Assembly (NCBI GenBank): GCA_013812065.1
Contig: JACCUC010000003.1
Location: forward strand, 1-18,111
DNA: 18,111 nt
Direction of reading: 5' to 3'
From: Thermoleophilaceae bacterium
GTDB lineage: Bacteria; Actinomycetota; Thermoleophilia; Solirubrobacterales; Thermoleophilaceae
In this document: positions 8,801 through 16,056 of the stretch, in pieces
How the letters are laid out: every line of letters starts with the position of its first letter
Numbering within the stretch: the stretch's first letter is position 1
Program-made: the position numbers and the translations under genes
The notes under the pieces: generated by a model
What the model saw: only the letters and a program-made list of their open reading frames with translations
Told to the model about the DNA's origin: nothing
Databases searched by the model: none

Positions 8801-9302
8801 CGGCGGGGTGCTGCGTCGCCACCTGCCGGCCGACGATCCGCTCTCCGGCTACGCCGACCGGCTCGACGACCCGGGGCTGCGCCAGCACGTCCGCGGCTAC
8901 CTGACCGGCAGCCTCGACCTCGTCGTCCGGGTGCGCGACGCCGTAGGCATCCCGCGGTTCGCGGTGATCGACTACAAGACGAACTGGCTCGCCCCGCCCG
9001 GTGAGGAGCTGAGCGCCTGGCACCACCGTCCGTCCGCGCTCGCCGCGGAGATGGCCCGGTGGCACTACGGACTGCAGGCGCTCTTGTACACGGCCGCGCT
9101 GCACCGCTACCTGCGCTGGCGCCTGCCGGACTACGACCCGGAGCGCAACCTTGCCGGGGTGCTCTACCTGTTCCTGCGCGGTATGACCGGCCCAGAGACG
9201 CCGACGGTCGCCGGAGCGCCGTGCGGCGTCTTTTCGTGGGAGCCGTCGAAGGCGCTCGTGGAGGAGTTGAGCGACGTCCTCGATCACGGGTCTTCGTCGT
9301 GA
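5892..9302 (+). CDS. recB: RecBCD enzyme subunit RecB (3'-5' helicase and nuclease)
   Basis: RecB is the SF1A helicase and the sole nuclease of RecBCD; it unwinds and degrades DNA from double-strand ends and loads RecA. Numbering from CTG 5892: HPFDLCGPLPTGVTVLEASA leads into Walker A GTGKT (about 29-33). Motif II is VDEFQDTD (271-278), motif III GDPKQAIYAFRG (about 301), motif V LTIHRSKGLEFP (about 635-647) and motif VI LAYVALTRAQ (about 706-715). The C-terminal nuclease keeps its metal and catalytic residues: His878 in FVHRVLEH, Asp1009 in GSLDLV, and Asp1027 with Lys1029 in IDYKTNW. QALLYTAAL follows. The length is 1136 residues (E. coli 1180). The next ATG/GTG candidate, GTG 5952, would delete the conserved FDL...PLP segment, so CTG 5892 is preferred. 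The TGA overlaps the recD GTG. Confidence 0.95.
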   Translation: MSTSHTDAHPFDLCGPLPTGVTVLEASAGTGKTFTIAGLAARFVAEETRLDELLLVTFTRMATGELRERVRERLVSAERGLDLALAGVAPGDCDEVVRLLAIGSPEEVGGRRDRLARALADFDSATIATTHGFCQEVLGGLGIAGDLEADTTFVEDIGDLIEEVVDDLYVRRFYPRDKPSFGRKQAMQIARMAVHNPAARIEPEATPQDPSPSAMRSRLAHAARDELERRKRRGSIMTYDDLLTRLGETISGAGGAACVDRLRARYRVVLVDEFQDTDPVQWDIVRSTFGEGGGTLVLIGDPKQAIYAFRGADVYAYLDAAKAADARATLEVNWRSDQGLIDAYDALFGGSRLGHEGIVYRPVRAADANQTPRLTGAPVPTPLRVRVVSRDEPSVGLTPQRFARAAPARQHVADDLAADLVALLSSPAFVETRSKEGEELGRERIRPGHVAVLVRTHNNAELVRNALDKADIPAVINGAGSVFATEPARQWLALLAALERPASPTRAHSAALTPFLGWTPERVASAGEDDWERLHQRLHQWARVLRLKGVASLTETITLIEGLPGRVLSAVDGERRLTDLRHVAQLLHATATTEQMGLTAMTGWLRQRIAEADEDKSNEERSRRLESDAEAVQVLTIHRSKGLEFPVVYCPFLWEAGWIPQGEPVFFHDPDAGDARTIDVGLEGHEFEVHRDQHEIEQRGEDLRLAYVALTRAQNQAVVWWAGSWDGRNSPLSRLLFARDDEGNIPFAGPRPPSDDDALARFEALAAQAPGCVSVERATIGSATRWSGSPRERTELSAARFDRQLDWDWRRTSYSGITAGVHEDRVGSEPEESVVYDEAFFDTPPAGGRDDGDEASLRGVPSLLSGVAVGVHVGTFVHRVLEHADFAAPDLGTELTALVAGADTRRQGEIGAPNAIVAGLRAAIETPLGPSLGDARLRDVQRADRLDELEFELPLVGGDDPTGRLPVAAIGGVLRRHLPADDPLSGYADRLDDPGLRQHVRGYLTGSLDLVVRVRDAVGIPRFAVIDYKTNWLAPPGEELSAWHHRPSALAAEMARWHYGLQALLYTAALHRYLRWRLPDYDPERNLAGVLYLFLRGMTGPETPTVAGAPCGVFSWEPSKALVEELSDVLDHGSSS

Positions 9303-11233
9303 CCACGCTCGCGACGGCTGCGGACCCGTTCGACGTCCGTCGCGCGCGCGCCGCAACGGGTCTTCTGCGTGACTTCAACGAGGCCGGGGTGCTCGCGGCG
9401 GCTGACGTACACGTCGCGCGGCGGCTGGCCGATCTCGGCGGCGAGGAGGACGAGTGGGTATGGCTTGCCGCGGCGCTCGCGGTCCGCGGTCCGCGGCTTG
9501 GTCATGTCTACGTCGACCTGGCGACGATCCGAGCGACGGCGACGGTCGATGCCGACGAGCCGGTCGACGTCTCCGCGCTTCCGTGGCCTTCTCCCGACGC
9601 GTGGCCGAAGCGACTAGAGGCCAGTGGACTCGTCGCGGTCGGAGAGGAGGACGGTCGGCCCCACCGCCCGCTTCGTCTGGTGGGCACATCGCTCTACCTG
9701 GACCGCTACTGGCGGGAGGAGCGCCAGATAGCCGCCGACCTCCAAGCGCTGAGTGACGAGCCCCCGGAGGACGTGAAGCTCGACCTGCTCGCCGACGGCC
9801 TGGATCGGCTCTTTCCCGGTGAGACGGACACACACCAACGCTTGGCCGCGGCGGCCGCGGTGTTGAACCGGTTCGCGGTGGTCGCCGGCGGTCCGGGCAC
9901 GGGCAAGACGACGACGGTCGCCCGGATCGTCGCACTGCTCAGCGAGCAGGCTTCGAGCGCAGGGGCGGCGGAGCCGCTCGTCGCCCTCGCGGCACCGACC
10001 GGCAAGGCGGCCGCCCGCCTCGAGGAGGCGGTGCACGAGCAGGCGGCGGGGCTTCCGGTAGGCGATTCGGTCTGCGCCCAGCTGCTCGCTTCGAACGCGT
10101 CGACGCTGCACCGACTCCTCGGGTGGCGCCCGGACAGCAACAGCCGCTTCCGACACCACCGCGGGAATCGGCTCCCGCATGACGTGGTCATCGTCGACGA
10201 GACGTCGATGGTGTCGCTGTCGCTGATGGCGAGGCTCGTCGAGGCGGTCCGAGCCGATGCCCGGCTCATCCTCGTCGGCGACCCGGGACAGCTCACGTCG
10301 ATCGAAGCGGGCGCCGTCCTCGGCGACATCGTCGGCCCGACGGCCGAGCGCCTGCTCATGGGGGCCCCGGCTCGAAGCCGCCTCGCGCAGGTGACAGGCC
10401 ATGACGTTCCTGCCGACGATCCACCGCCTGGCGTCACCGTCGGCGACGGCATAGTCGTCCTCGAGCGGGTCCATCGCTTCGGTGGTGGCATAGCCCGTGT
10501 GGCCGAAGCCATCCGGCGCGGGGACGCCGACGCGGTTTTCGAGGTGCTGGCCGACGGGCGGCACGACGTCGCGTGGATTCCGGTCGACGTCGCCGATCCC
10601 GATGCTCAGGACGAACTCGCCCCTGTCCGCGAGGGGACGGTCGCCACGGCGCGGGCGGTGATCGACGCCGCGCAGGAGGGCGCGGCGGGCCGGGCCATCG
10701 AGTGGCTCGGTGCCTTCAGGGTTCTCTGCGCGCACAGACGGGGCGCGCACGGTGTCGCGACCTGGATGGCCCGGATCGAGGGCTGGATCGCCGGCGAGGT
10801 CGACGGCTTCGGCGCCGAGGGCGACTGGTACGTGGGCCGCCCGCTGCTGGTGACCGAGAACGACTACGGCCTGCGGCTCTACAACGGCGACACGGGCGTC
10901 GTGGTCGCGAGTGGGGGAGGGGGCGTGAGTGCTGCTTTCCAGCGCGGCGGGCAGGTCGTCGAGATCCGTCCCACGAGGCTCTCGGCCGTCGAGACCGTGT
11001 ACGCGATGACCATCCACAAGAGCCAGGGCTCGCAGTTCGACACGGCGGCCGTGCTGTTGCCCGGCGCTGAGTCGCAGGTGCTCACCAGGGAGCTGCTCTA
11101 CACAGCCGTCACCCGAGCGCGGGAGAGGTTGATCCTGGTCGGGACCGAGGAGATGGTTCGTGCTGCCGTGGGCCGACCGGTTGCGCGCGCTTCCGGTTTG
11201 CGGGGACGGCTGTGGGATGGCCCAGCCTCGTAG
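9299..11233 (+). CDS. recD: RecBCD enzyme subunit RecD (5'-3' helicase)
   Basis: RecD is the SF1B motor of RecBCD; it runs 5'-3' and sets the fast lead speed before Chi. The GTG at 9299 overlaps the recB stop as GTGA and gives 644 residues (E. coli 608). Visible motifs are Walker A AGGPGTGKTTT (Lys203), motif Ia AAPTGKAAARL, motif II VIVDETSMV (Asp300, Glu301), motif III LVGDPGQLTSIEAGAVLGD, motif IV ERVHRFGGGIA, motif V MTIHKSQGSQFD (about 571-582) and motif VI LYTAVTRARERLILVG (about 600-615). The N-terminus, TAADPFDVRRARAATGLLRD then FNEAGVLAAADVHVARRLAD, is the usual RecD region that contacts the rest of the complex. It ends the operon, and the next gene is convergent on the opposite strand 48 bases away. 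Confidence 0.95.
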   Translation: MTTLATAADPFDVRRARAATGLLRDFNEAGVLAAADVHVARRLADLGGEEDEWVWLAAALAVRGPRLGHVYVDLATIRATATVDADEPVDVSALPWPSPDAWPKRLEASGLVAVGEEDGRPHRPLRLVGTSLYLDRYWREERQIAADLQALSDEPPEDVKLDLLADGLDRLFPGETDTHQRLAAAAAVLNRFAVVAGGPGTGKTTTVARIVALLSEQASSAGAAEPLVALAAPTGKAAARLEEAVHEQAAGLPVGDSVCAQLLASNASTLHRLLGWRPDSNSRFRHHRGNRLPHDVVIVDETSMVSLSLMARLVEAVRADARLILVGDPGQLTSIEAGAVLGDIVGPTAERLLMGAPARSRLAQVTGHDVPADDPPPGVTVGDGIVVLERVHRFGGGIARVAEAIRRGDADAVFEVLADGRHDVAWIPVDVADPDAQDELAPVREGTVATARAVIDAAQEGAAGRAIEWLGAFRVLCAHRRGAHGVATWMARIEGWIAGEVDGFGAEGDWYVGRPLLVTENDYGLRLYNGDTGVVVASGGGGVSAAFQRGGQVVEIRPTRLSAVETVYAMTIHKSQGSQFDTAAVLLPGAESQVLTRELLYTAVTRARERLILVGTEEMVRAAVGRPVARASGLRGRLWDGPAS

Positions 11234-11281
11234 GCACGAAGGCGATCTCTTTGCGGACCACTTCGGCCCCGACGTTCCTCG

Positions 11282-11590
11282 CTAGTGCGTGTCCGCCGGC
11301 GCCGGACCGGCGTAGGTCACGACCGGCTCGCCGTTGGGGCCGCGTTTGTACCGAATCCGCTCTCCGCCGCCGACCTCGTACTCCCAGTGATCTCGGAGCT
11401 TGCCCTTGAGTCGATGGTGGCGTGCGAGCTGGCCGGGCGGAAAGGGATTGTCGGCCAGCTCCGCATAGCACTGCCGCATCGCGTTCGGTCTGGATCTACA
11501 GAGCTGCTCCCATTGACGCTTTGCTCTTGCAAAGACCCGACCCTCACCCGCGTAGCGCTCACCGGGCGGGAAGACCTCCCGGCCGGTCAT
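11282..11590 (-). CDS. RelE/ParE-superfamily toxin (putative mRNA endonuclease)
   Basis: A basic 102-residue protein with the RelE-type layout: an N-terminal helical part (ERYAGEGRVFARAKRQWEQL), then RHHRLKGKLRDHWEYEVGGG, and a final beta stretch ERIRYKR...VVTYAGPAPADTH. RelE-family toxins cleave mRNA on the ribosome. The basic RHHRLKG (57-63), Arg78, Arg80 and the terminal His are the sort of residues expected in the active face. This assignment is by pattern only, and the DNA-gyrase-targeting ParE branch cannot be excluded. Its ATG overlaps the stop of the upstream antitoxin by four bases (ATGA, 11587-11590), so translation is coupled. The frame is intact. It converges with recD. Confidence 0.72.
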   Translation of the reverse strand: MTGREVFPPGERYAGEGRVFARAKRQWEQLCRSRPNAMRQCYAELADNPFPPGQLARHHRLKGKLRDHWEYEVGGGERIRYKRGPNGEPVVTYAGPAPADTH

Positions 11591-12144
11591 CCATCAGCCG
11601 CCTTCGCCTCCTCCTCGCTCGGAGGAAAGACCTCTTGGAGATCCGCAAGCTCGATCGGCTTGATCATGGCGGCCAGAAGCTCCGGATCCTCGTAGATCTC
11701 AGCGGTCGACGCCCATGCACGCAGGTTGCCGCGAAGGTTCTCGAGCGTGCCGCGTCTCGCGGCATCGAGCGTGTACGCGAGCAGCTCGCGCGCGAACTCC
11801 TCCACCTCATCGCGATCCAGGGAGACGAGCCACGGGTAGGCGGTCTGCGATGCCCACTCGCGCGCCGAGCGTCCGCGATTCTGCGCGTACACGGCCTGAA
11901 AGCGCGCGAGCTCGGCGACCGCCTCCTGGAGTTGGTGCTCGAAGTCCGCCTTGCGCTTGAGCTGGACGACCAGCATCTCGCCGTCGGAGTCGAGCACCGT
12001 GACCGGCTGCTCTTTGGCAGAGTCGAGCAGGAGCCGGTAGTCGCGCTGAACCTCGGTCGGACGCCAGGGAGCGCCTGGGGGACCTCGAGACGATCTGGCC
12101 CGAGTGCTGGAAGCGCCCGTCTTCGCGGTTTGTCCTCGTCCCAT
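11587..12144 (-). CDS. Phd/YefM-like antitoxin with long C-terminal extension
   Basis: Partner of the downstream RelE-like toxin. Start ATG 12144 is chosen because GAGAGGT sits six bases upstream and the family-like sequence begins after it; the frame extends upstream to 12237 through unrelated residues. The 185-residue product has an unordered, basic N-terminus (MGRGQTAKTGASSTRARSSR). A Phd-like core follows: RPTEVQRDYRLLLDSAKEQP then VTVLDSDGEMLVV, about residues 29-60. A helical region, QEAVAELARFQAVYAQNRGR, and a further helical tail come next, ending in acidic EEEAKAADG. Typical Phd antitoxins are about 80 residues, so about half of this protein is extra and may be the toxin-neutralising part. 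It probably represses its own promoter through the inverted repeat at 12160-12177. The core assignment is by pattern. Confidence 0.62.
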   Translation of the reverse strand: MGRGQTAKTGASSTRARSSRGPPGAPWRPTEVQRDYRLLLDSAKEQPVTVLDSDGEMLVVQLKRKADFEHQLQEAVAELARFQAVYAQNRGRSAREWASQTAYPWLVSLDRDEVEEFARELLAYTLDAARRGTLENLRGNLRAWASTAEIYEDPELLAAMIKPIELADLQEVFPPSEEEAKAADG

Positions 12145-12159
12145 CGGTAGACCTCTCGG

Positions 12160-12177
12160 TACATACGATCTTATGTA
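12160..12177. promoter_or_regulatory. Inverted repeat in the toxin-antitoxin promoter (probable operator)
   Basis: TACATA at 12160-12165 and TATGTA at 12172-12177 form a perfect 6-bp inverted repeat around CGATCT. It starts 16 bases upstream of the antitoxin ATG. On the minus strand it overlaps TAAGAT, a -10-like hexamer. The AT-rich repeat stands out in this GC-rich DNA. Type II antitoxins usually autoregulate through such a site. Confidence 0.5.
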
Positions 12178-12311
12178 GACGGATTGAACGTTAGCGCGTT
12201 GCCACAACGACGCCGTTGATGCGGAGGGCGACCCCACTTGAGCTGCGCCTGGTTCACCATCGAAACGACCCTTGCCCCCTGCACGCGGGAGGCTCGTCCC
12301 TCCGAGCCGAG

Positions 12312-13318
12312 CTACGAGATCGCGCGCAGAGCACCTTGCACCGTGCTCACGAAGTCATCCCAATACTCCGCTCCGGAGGCGGCGCTGTCGGCGACCGGCA
12401 CGCCCGCGAACTGGAGCCACGGTGCGATCTCCTCGACGAGCTGCCGGGCGGCGCTCGCGCGCATGTAGTCCGACAGCTCCTCGGTTCCGGGATCGGCGAG
12501 CCAGCGCGAGAGGCGTCGCATGGCAAGCAGCACGGCCGGCCAGTTGCGGTGACTCGGGAGCTCGCTGCTCGGCATCTCGAGCAGCGCCGCCCAGCGCTCG
12601 CGCGGCGCACTGAACCGGTGCTCGTTGCCGAGCGTCACGACATCAACGACGCGGGCGGCGACGAGGGAGGCCAAGGCCTTGTGGACGTTGCGCTTCGCGT
12701 ACCCGGCCGACTCCGCAACGACCTGGACTGAGACGCGCGGTGCATCGATCCCCAGCAACACCCGTGTCACCTCCGCCCGGGCCCCGACGCCGAGCAGGTG
12801 TCGTAGACGGAACCCGAAGTTCACGGGCAGGGATGTGTCGGGCGGCTGCGAGTTGCCCCTCGGCTCGATGCGCGCCCTGAGTAATCCGTGCGCGAGAAAA
12901 GCTTCGTCGGGTTCCCGAATCGGCGTAGAGGCACTCCGGAAGAGCGGCAGTGCCTCGCCCGCTCCCTCTGCGGCGCCCTTGGCGGCGAGTCGCACGCGAG
13001 GCCCGCGGCGCACAAGCCAGGTGAGCACTGCGCCAACGAGTGCCCTGTCCGCATCATCACGCGCGAGGTTGCGCAGTCTCCGTACGCTGACGAGCCGTTC
13101 GTTGCCAACGACCAATCGAGGACCTCGTCGAACAGCCGCGGGTCATCGCGGCCGACCTCGAGCGAGAAGAGCAGGAGCGCCTCTGGGTCGGTCGCCCACG
13201 GATCGCGGCGTTCGGCGCGTGCCAGGACGCCCATCTGGCTCCACTGGGCCCAGCAAAACGCGCGAGCGCGCTCGCTGACCTCCCCCCTAAGCGTCGAGAT
13301 CGACACGCTCGACTCCAA
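12312..13318 (-). pseudogene. Partner protein of a nucleotidyltransferase module (probable helix-turn-helix), frameshifted
   Basis: The first half begins near TTG 13318 (or GTG 13306) and reads ARAFCWAQWSQMGVL, then DPEALLLFSLEVGRDDPRLF and DEVLDW. At about 13110 the frame breaks. The next frame resumes VGNERLVSVRRLRNLARDDA and runs to TAG 12312. Restoring a single base (TGG-CTC-GTT) gives continuous sequence DWLVGNERLVSV. The middle (AEVTRVLLGIDAPRVSVQVV then AESAGYAKRNVHKALASLVA, VDVVTLGNEHRFS) looks like a winged helix-turn-helix. As I recall, such proteins occur in actinobacteria directly after a DUF6036/AbiEii-like nucleotidyltransferase. Here too the start overlaps the stop of a nucleotidyltransferase remnant. 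An intact product would be about 330 residues. The function is unknown; an antitoxin or regulator role is inference. Confidence 0.6.
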
Positions 13319-13560
13319 GATGGCGCAGTACCCGCTCGAGCCCGTCCCGGAAGCCCGGCGACGGGTCGTGCGTCCGCGTCCAGCGTGCGGCGGCTATGAG
13401 CTCCTGCTCGCTCGGACGCAGGTGACGCAGATCGGACTCGTGCTGGCCCGGTCCCTGATCGACCAGCGCATAGAGCTTGAAGTGAATCTGATCGAACCGC
13501 GACGCGAAATGCACCGTGAGCGCCGGTCCGTAGCGGCGCTCCTCGAGCTCCGACCGACCA
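13287..13560 (-). pseudogene. C-terminal stump of a nucleotidyltransferase-like protein (DUF6036/AbiEii type)
   Basis: The minus frame ending at TAG 13287-13289 reads RRYGPALTVHFASRFDQIHF, then KLYALVDQGPGQHESDLRHL, then AARWTRTHDPSPGFRDGLER and VLRHLGVE. I recognise this as the usual C-terminus of an actinobacterial nucleotidyltransferase-like family of the DUF6036/AbiEii kind. Upstream of about 13560 the homology stops. The N-terminal GS...D-x-D catalytic region is absent and its place is taken by the divergent patatin gene. The minus frame stays open to 14438 only as a shadow of that gene. The stump leads directly into its frameshifted partner (overlap near 13287-13318), so the whole pair is inactive. 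Recognition is from memory of the family and is not verified by search. Confidence 0.6.
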
Positions 13561-13658
13561 CTGACCGACCGCCGCTGCTCCGCGACGTGCTCGCCGCCAG
13601 AGGTCTCGGCCTCGCTCCGAACGGGTAGCCGGCCGACCGTCGCGGGTAGTCGCAAGCC

Positions 13659-14480
13659 ATGGTGAGGGGCGAGGTCGCGTTCGTGCTCGGCGGGGGCGGG
13701 CATCTCGGCGCGCACGAGGTCGGGATGCTGCGGGCGCTGCTCGAGCGCGGGATCGTCCCCGATCTCGTCGTCGGTACGTCGATCGGCGCGATCAACGGGG
13801 CGGCGGTCGCGGCCGAGCCGACGACCGACGCGATCTCGCGGCTGAGCGACGTCTGGACGCGGATCGAGCGCAGCGACGCCTTTGACGCCTCGATCGTCGG
13901 CCGCCTGGCCACGCTCGCGCGCAGCCGCACGCATCTTCACGACAACGGCGCGCTGCGCGGGCTGCTCGAGGAGTCGCTCCCGGCCGGCCGGATCGAGGAC
14001 CTGGCCGTGCGCTTCGAGTGCGTCGCGGCGTGCGTCGAGACCGCGTCCGAGCGCTGGTTCGCCTCCGGGCCGCTCGTGGACGCCGTCCTCGCCTCCTCGG
14101 CCGTGCCCGGCATCCTGCCGCCGGTCGAGATCGGCGGAGAGCACTTCCTCGACGGCGGGATCGTCAACAGCATCCCGGTGGGCCGGGCGGCCGCGCTCGG
14201 CGCCCGAGAGATCTATGTGCTGCACGTCGGCCGGCTCGAGCGGCCGCTCGAGCCGCCCCGCTGGCCCTGGCAGGTCGGGCTCGTGGCCTTCGAGATCGCC
14301 CGGCGTCATCGCTTCTTCGGCGACCTGGCTGCGCTGTCTGACGACATCGACGTCCACCTCATGCCGACGGGCCGGACGAACTCGCCCCCGGGGCTCTCGG
14401 GCCTGCGCTTCGGGGACACGTCGAAGATCCCCGACCACATCGCGAGCGCCTACGAGGCATCGGCTCGCTACCTGGACTAG
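13659..14480 (+). CDS. Patatin-like phospholipase (RssA/YlbK type)
   Basis: A 273-residue patatin-fold serine acyl hydrolase. All expected pieces are present: the oxyanion loop GGGGHLGAHEVG (about 11-22), nucleophile elbow GTSIG with Ser41 (39-43), and the catalytic aspartate Asp165 in FLDGGIVNSIP. SSAVPGILPPVEI lies before it, as usual. Substrates of this bacterial family are membrane or storage acyl lipids; the actual substrate cannot be told. No signal peptide is seen, so it is probably cytosolic or membrane-associated. The start is ATG 13659; a weak purine stretch precedes it. The PlsC-like gene follows after 17 bases on the same strand, suggesting one operon that removes and re-attaches acyl chains. 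The gene begins where the decayed nucleotidyltransferase loses its homology. Confidence 0.9.
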   Translation: MVRGEVAFVLGGGGHLGAHEVGMLRALLERGIVPDLVVGTSIGAINGAAVAAEPTTDAISRLSDVWTRIERSDAFDASIVGRLATLARSRTHLHDNGALRGLLEESLPAGRIEDLAVRFECVAACVETASERWFASGPLVDAVLASSAVPGILPPVEIGGEHFLDGGIVNSIPVGRAAALGAREIYVLHVGRLERPLEPPRWPWQVGLVAFEIARRHRFFGDLAALSDDIDVHLMPTGRTNSPPGLSGLRFGDTSKIPDHIASAYEASARYLD

Positions 14481-14497
14481 GAGCGGGGCGGCCGGCG

Positions 14498-15559
14498 GTG
14501 ATGCCCGTCCCGCCGAGGGTGCTGCGCCGGTTGGTGCTGGCGCCTCTCGTCGCCGTGACCGAGGCGGTCCTGATCGTGGCCTCGCCCGTCCTGCTGCTGG
14601 TCGCCGCCTTCCTGTCGCCGCTCTTCGGCGGCGCCCGGCCGCTGCGGATCACGGCGATCGTGCTCGCGTTCGCGGCCTACCACCTGGCCGCGACGATGGC
14701 GTGCCTCGGGCTGTGGGTCGCCAGCGGCTTCGGCCGTCGGGCGGGCTCCGAGCCCATGCAGCGCGCCCACTATGCGGTCATGCGGTGGTTCGTCGCGGGG
14801 GTCTACCGGCCGATCCTCAGGCTGTCCCGGGTCGAGGTGAGCGTGTCCGCGTCGCCTGCCGCCGAAGCAGCCCTCTCCGCCACCGGCCGGCCCGTGCTCG
14901 TGCTCAGCCGGCACGCCGGGGAGGGGGACACGCTGCTCGTCATCCACGAGCTGCTGTGCCGGCGCGACCGCGGGCCTCGGGTGGTGATGCACGAGGCCCT
15001 CAAGCTCGACCCGCTGATCGACGTGCTCGGAGACCGCCTGCCGAACCGCTTCGTCGACCCGCGCGGGGGCGACACCGAGGTCGAGATCGCCGCGATGGCC
15101 GAGGAGCTCGACGAGCGCGCCGCGCTCGTGATCTTCCCCGAGGGCGGAAACGTCACCGAGGAGCGTCGCCAGAAGAGCATCGAGCGCCTCGAGCGCGGCG
15201 GGCACGCCGAGCAGGCCGGCTGGGCACGGGAGATGCGCCACGTGAGCGCGCCGCGACCGGGCGGCACGCTTGCTGCTATCGAGGCGGCGCCCGAGATCGA
15301 CGTCGTGGTCATGGGCCACGTCGGCTTCCCGATCGGGCTGGGTGAGGTCTGGCGCCTGCTTCCCGACCCGCAGACGATCGAGGTCCGGCTCTGGCACGAG
15401 TCGGGAGGCGCTGTCCCAGTCGATCGCGACGAGCGGATCGACTGGCTGTTCGGATGGTGGTTGAAGCTCGACGCGTGGGTGGAGGAGCGTGAACGCGCGC
15501 GCGGGACCGCGCCAGGGTACGGCGCGGAGGGTTCCGAGACTCCAAGCGCCGAAGGATGA
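14498..15559 (+). CDS. PlsC-like membrane acyltransferase
   Basis: A 353-residue protein related to 1-acylglycerol-3-phosphate acyltransferases, which move an acyl group onto a glycerolipid-type acceptor at the inner membrane. Two hydrophobic segments lie near the N-terminus (VLAPLVAVTEAVLIVASPVL, about 13-40, and AIVLAFAAYHLAATMACLGL, about 53-75). Motif I is HAGEGD (His139, Asp144), an HX4D box. Motif III is FPEGGN (213-218), in place of the common FPEGTR. The length exceeds the roughly 240-residue PlsC norm because of the membrane part and a C-terminal region ending in disordered GTAPGYGAEGSETPSAEG. The start is GTG 14498 or ATG 14501, with AGGAG at 14479-14483 rather far upstream. It follows the patatin gene by 17 bases and is probably co-transcribed. 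The true acceptor is unknown. Confidence 0.8.
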   Translation: MMPVPPRVLRRLVLAPLVAVTEAVLIVASPVLLLVAAFLSPLFGGARPLRITAIVLAFAAYHLAATMACLGLWVASGFGRRAGSEPMQRAHYAVMRWFVAGVYRPILRLSRVEVSVSASPAAEAALSATGRPVLVLSRHAGEGDTLLVIHELLCRRDRGPRVVMHEALKLDPLIDVLGDRLPNRFVDPRGGDTEVEIAAMAEELDERAALVIFPEGGNVTEERRQKSIERLERGGHAEQAGWAREMRHVSAPRPGGTLAAIEAAPEIDVVVMGHVGFPIGLGEVWRLLPDPQTIEVRLWHESGGAVPVDRDERIDWLFGWWLKLDAWVEERERARGTAPGYGAEGSETPSAEG

Positions 15560-15739
15560 CTCAAGCCGCTCTTCGGTCGAGGCGGGCCCAGGTCCCGCCT
15601 ACCGGTGGAGGAGCCGCCTGCGCTCCCCCAACCCGGGACGCCGTCGCCTCGCTTCCGCGCCCCCACGGCCACAGCCTGTGCGTCCAGGGACGCAGCTCCG
15701 GATCCGAGTCGACGGGTCGGGCGGGGGCCTGTGGCGCCC

Positions 15740-16039
15740 ATGAGCATCCGCGCCGACGCGGAGATCACAGACTGGAGCCGCGTCGAGGACGGACCGGGTG
15801 ACGGCGACGCGCTGGACGTGATCGATCGGTGGATCGCCGAGGCCGGCGACCGCCGTCGCATAGCCGTCGTGGGCCGGCGCTGGATCAAGCCGATGGAGAC
15901 GCTCGGCGAGTACTGGTACGTGCGGGCGAACCGGCCGAGACCGACAGGAGGGGCCTGTCCGGGGCTGGCGTATCGCGACTGCTCGCTCTATCTCAGCGAC
16001 GTCTCCGACGACGCGGTGTACCGGGTCTCCCTGCGGTAA
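15740..16039 (+). CDS. Small hypothetical protein
   Basis: A 99-residue protein starting at ATG 15740 (MSIRADAEITDWSRVEDGPG). It has an acidic N-terminal half and a more conserved-looking second half: GRRWIKPMETLGEYWYVRAN, then CPGLAYRDCSLYLSDVSDDA and VYRVSLR. The mixture of aromatic and charged residues looks like a real folded protein, but I do not recognise a family. The open frame extends upstream to 15605 with Pro/Ala-rich residues that look non-coding, so the internal ATG is preferred; no strong ribosome site precedes it. The 180 bases between the acyltransferase and this gene show nothing else. It has no membrane segment or signal peptide. Confidence 0.5.
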   Translation: MSIRADAEITDWSRVEDGPGDGDALDVIDRWIAEAGDRRRIAVVGRRWIKPMETLGEYWYVRANRPRPTGGACPGLAYRDCSLYLSDVSDDAVYRVSLR

Positions 16040-16056
16040 AGGGAGAGGGCTGGCAG

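Noticed and set aside
5838..9356. Very long minus-strand open frame opposite recB (over 1100 codons)
   Set aside because: The translation is Arg/Asp/Val-rich with no domains. It is the usual GC-rich shadow of recB, whose own motifs are complete.
11109..11471. Minus-strand frame past the RelE-like toxin end, with a stretch reading NVGAEVVRKEIAFVPT
   Set aside because: It overlaps the toxin and recD in other frames, and the plausible stretch is under 20 residues; not enough to call a remnant.
1785..13560. HEPN gene and nucleotidyltransferase stump as one MNT-HEPN pair
   Set aside because: They lie more than 11 kb apart on opposite strands, and each has its own adjacent partner gene.
13287..14438. 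A 383-codon minus-strand protein including the nucleotidyltransferase tail
   Set aside because: Only the last 90 or so residues look like protein. The rest lies antisense to a complete patatin gene with its catalytic residues.
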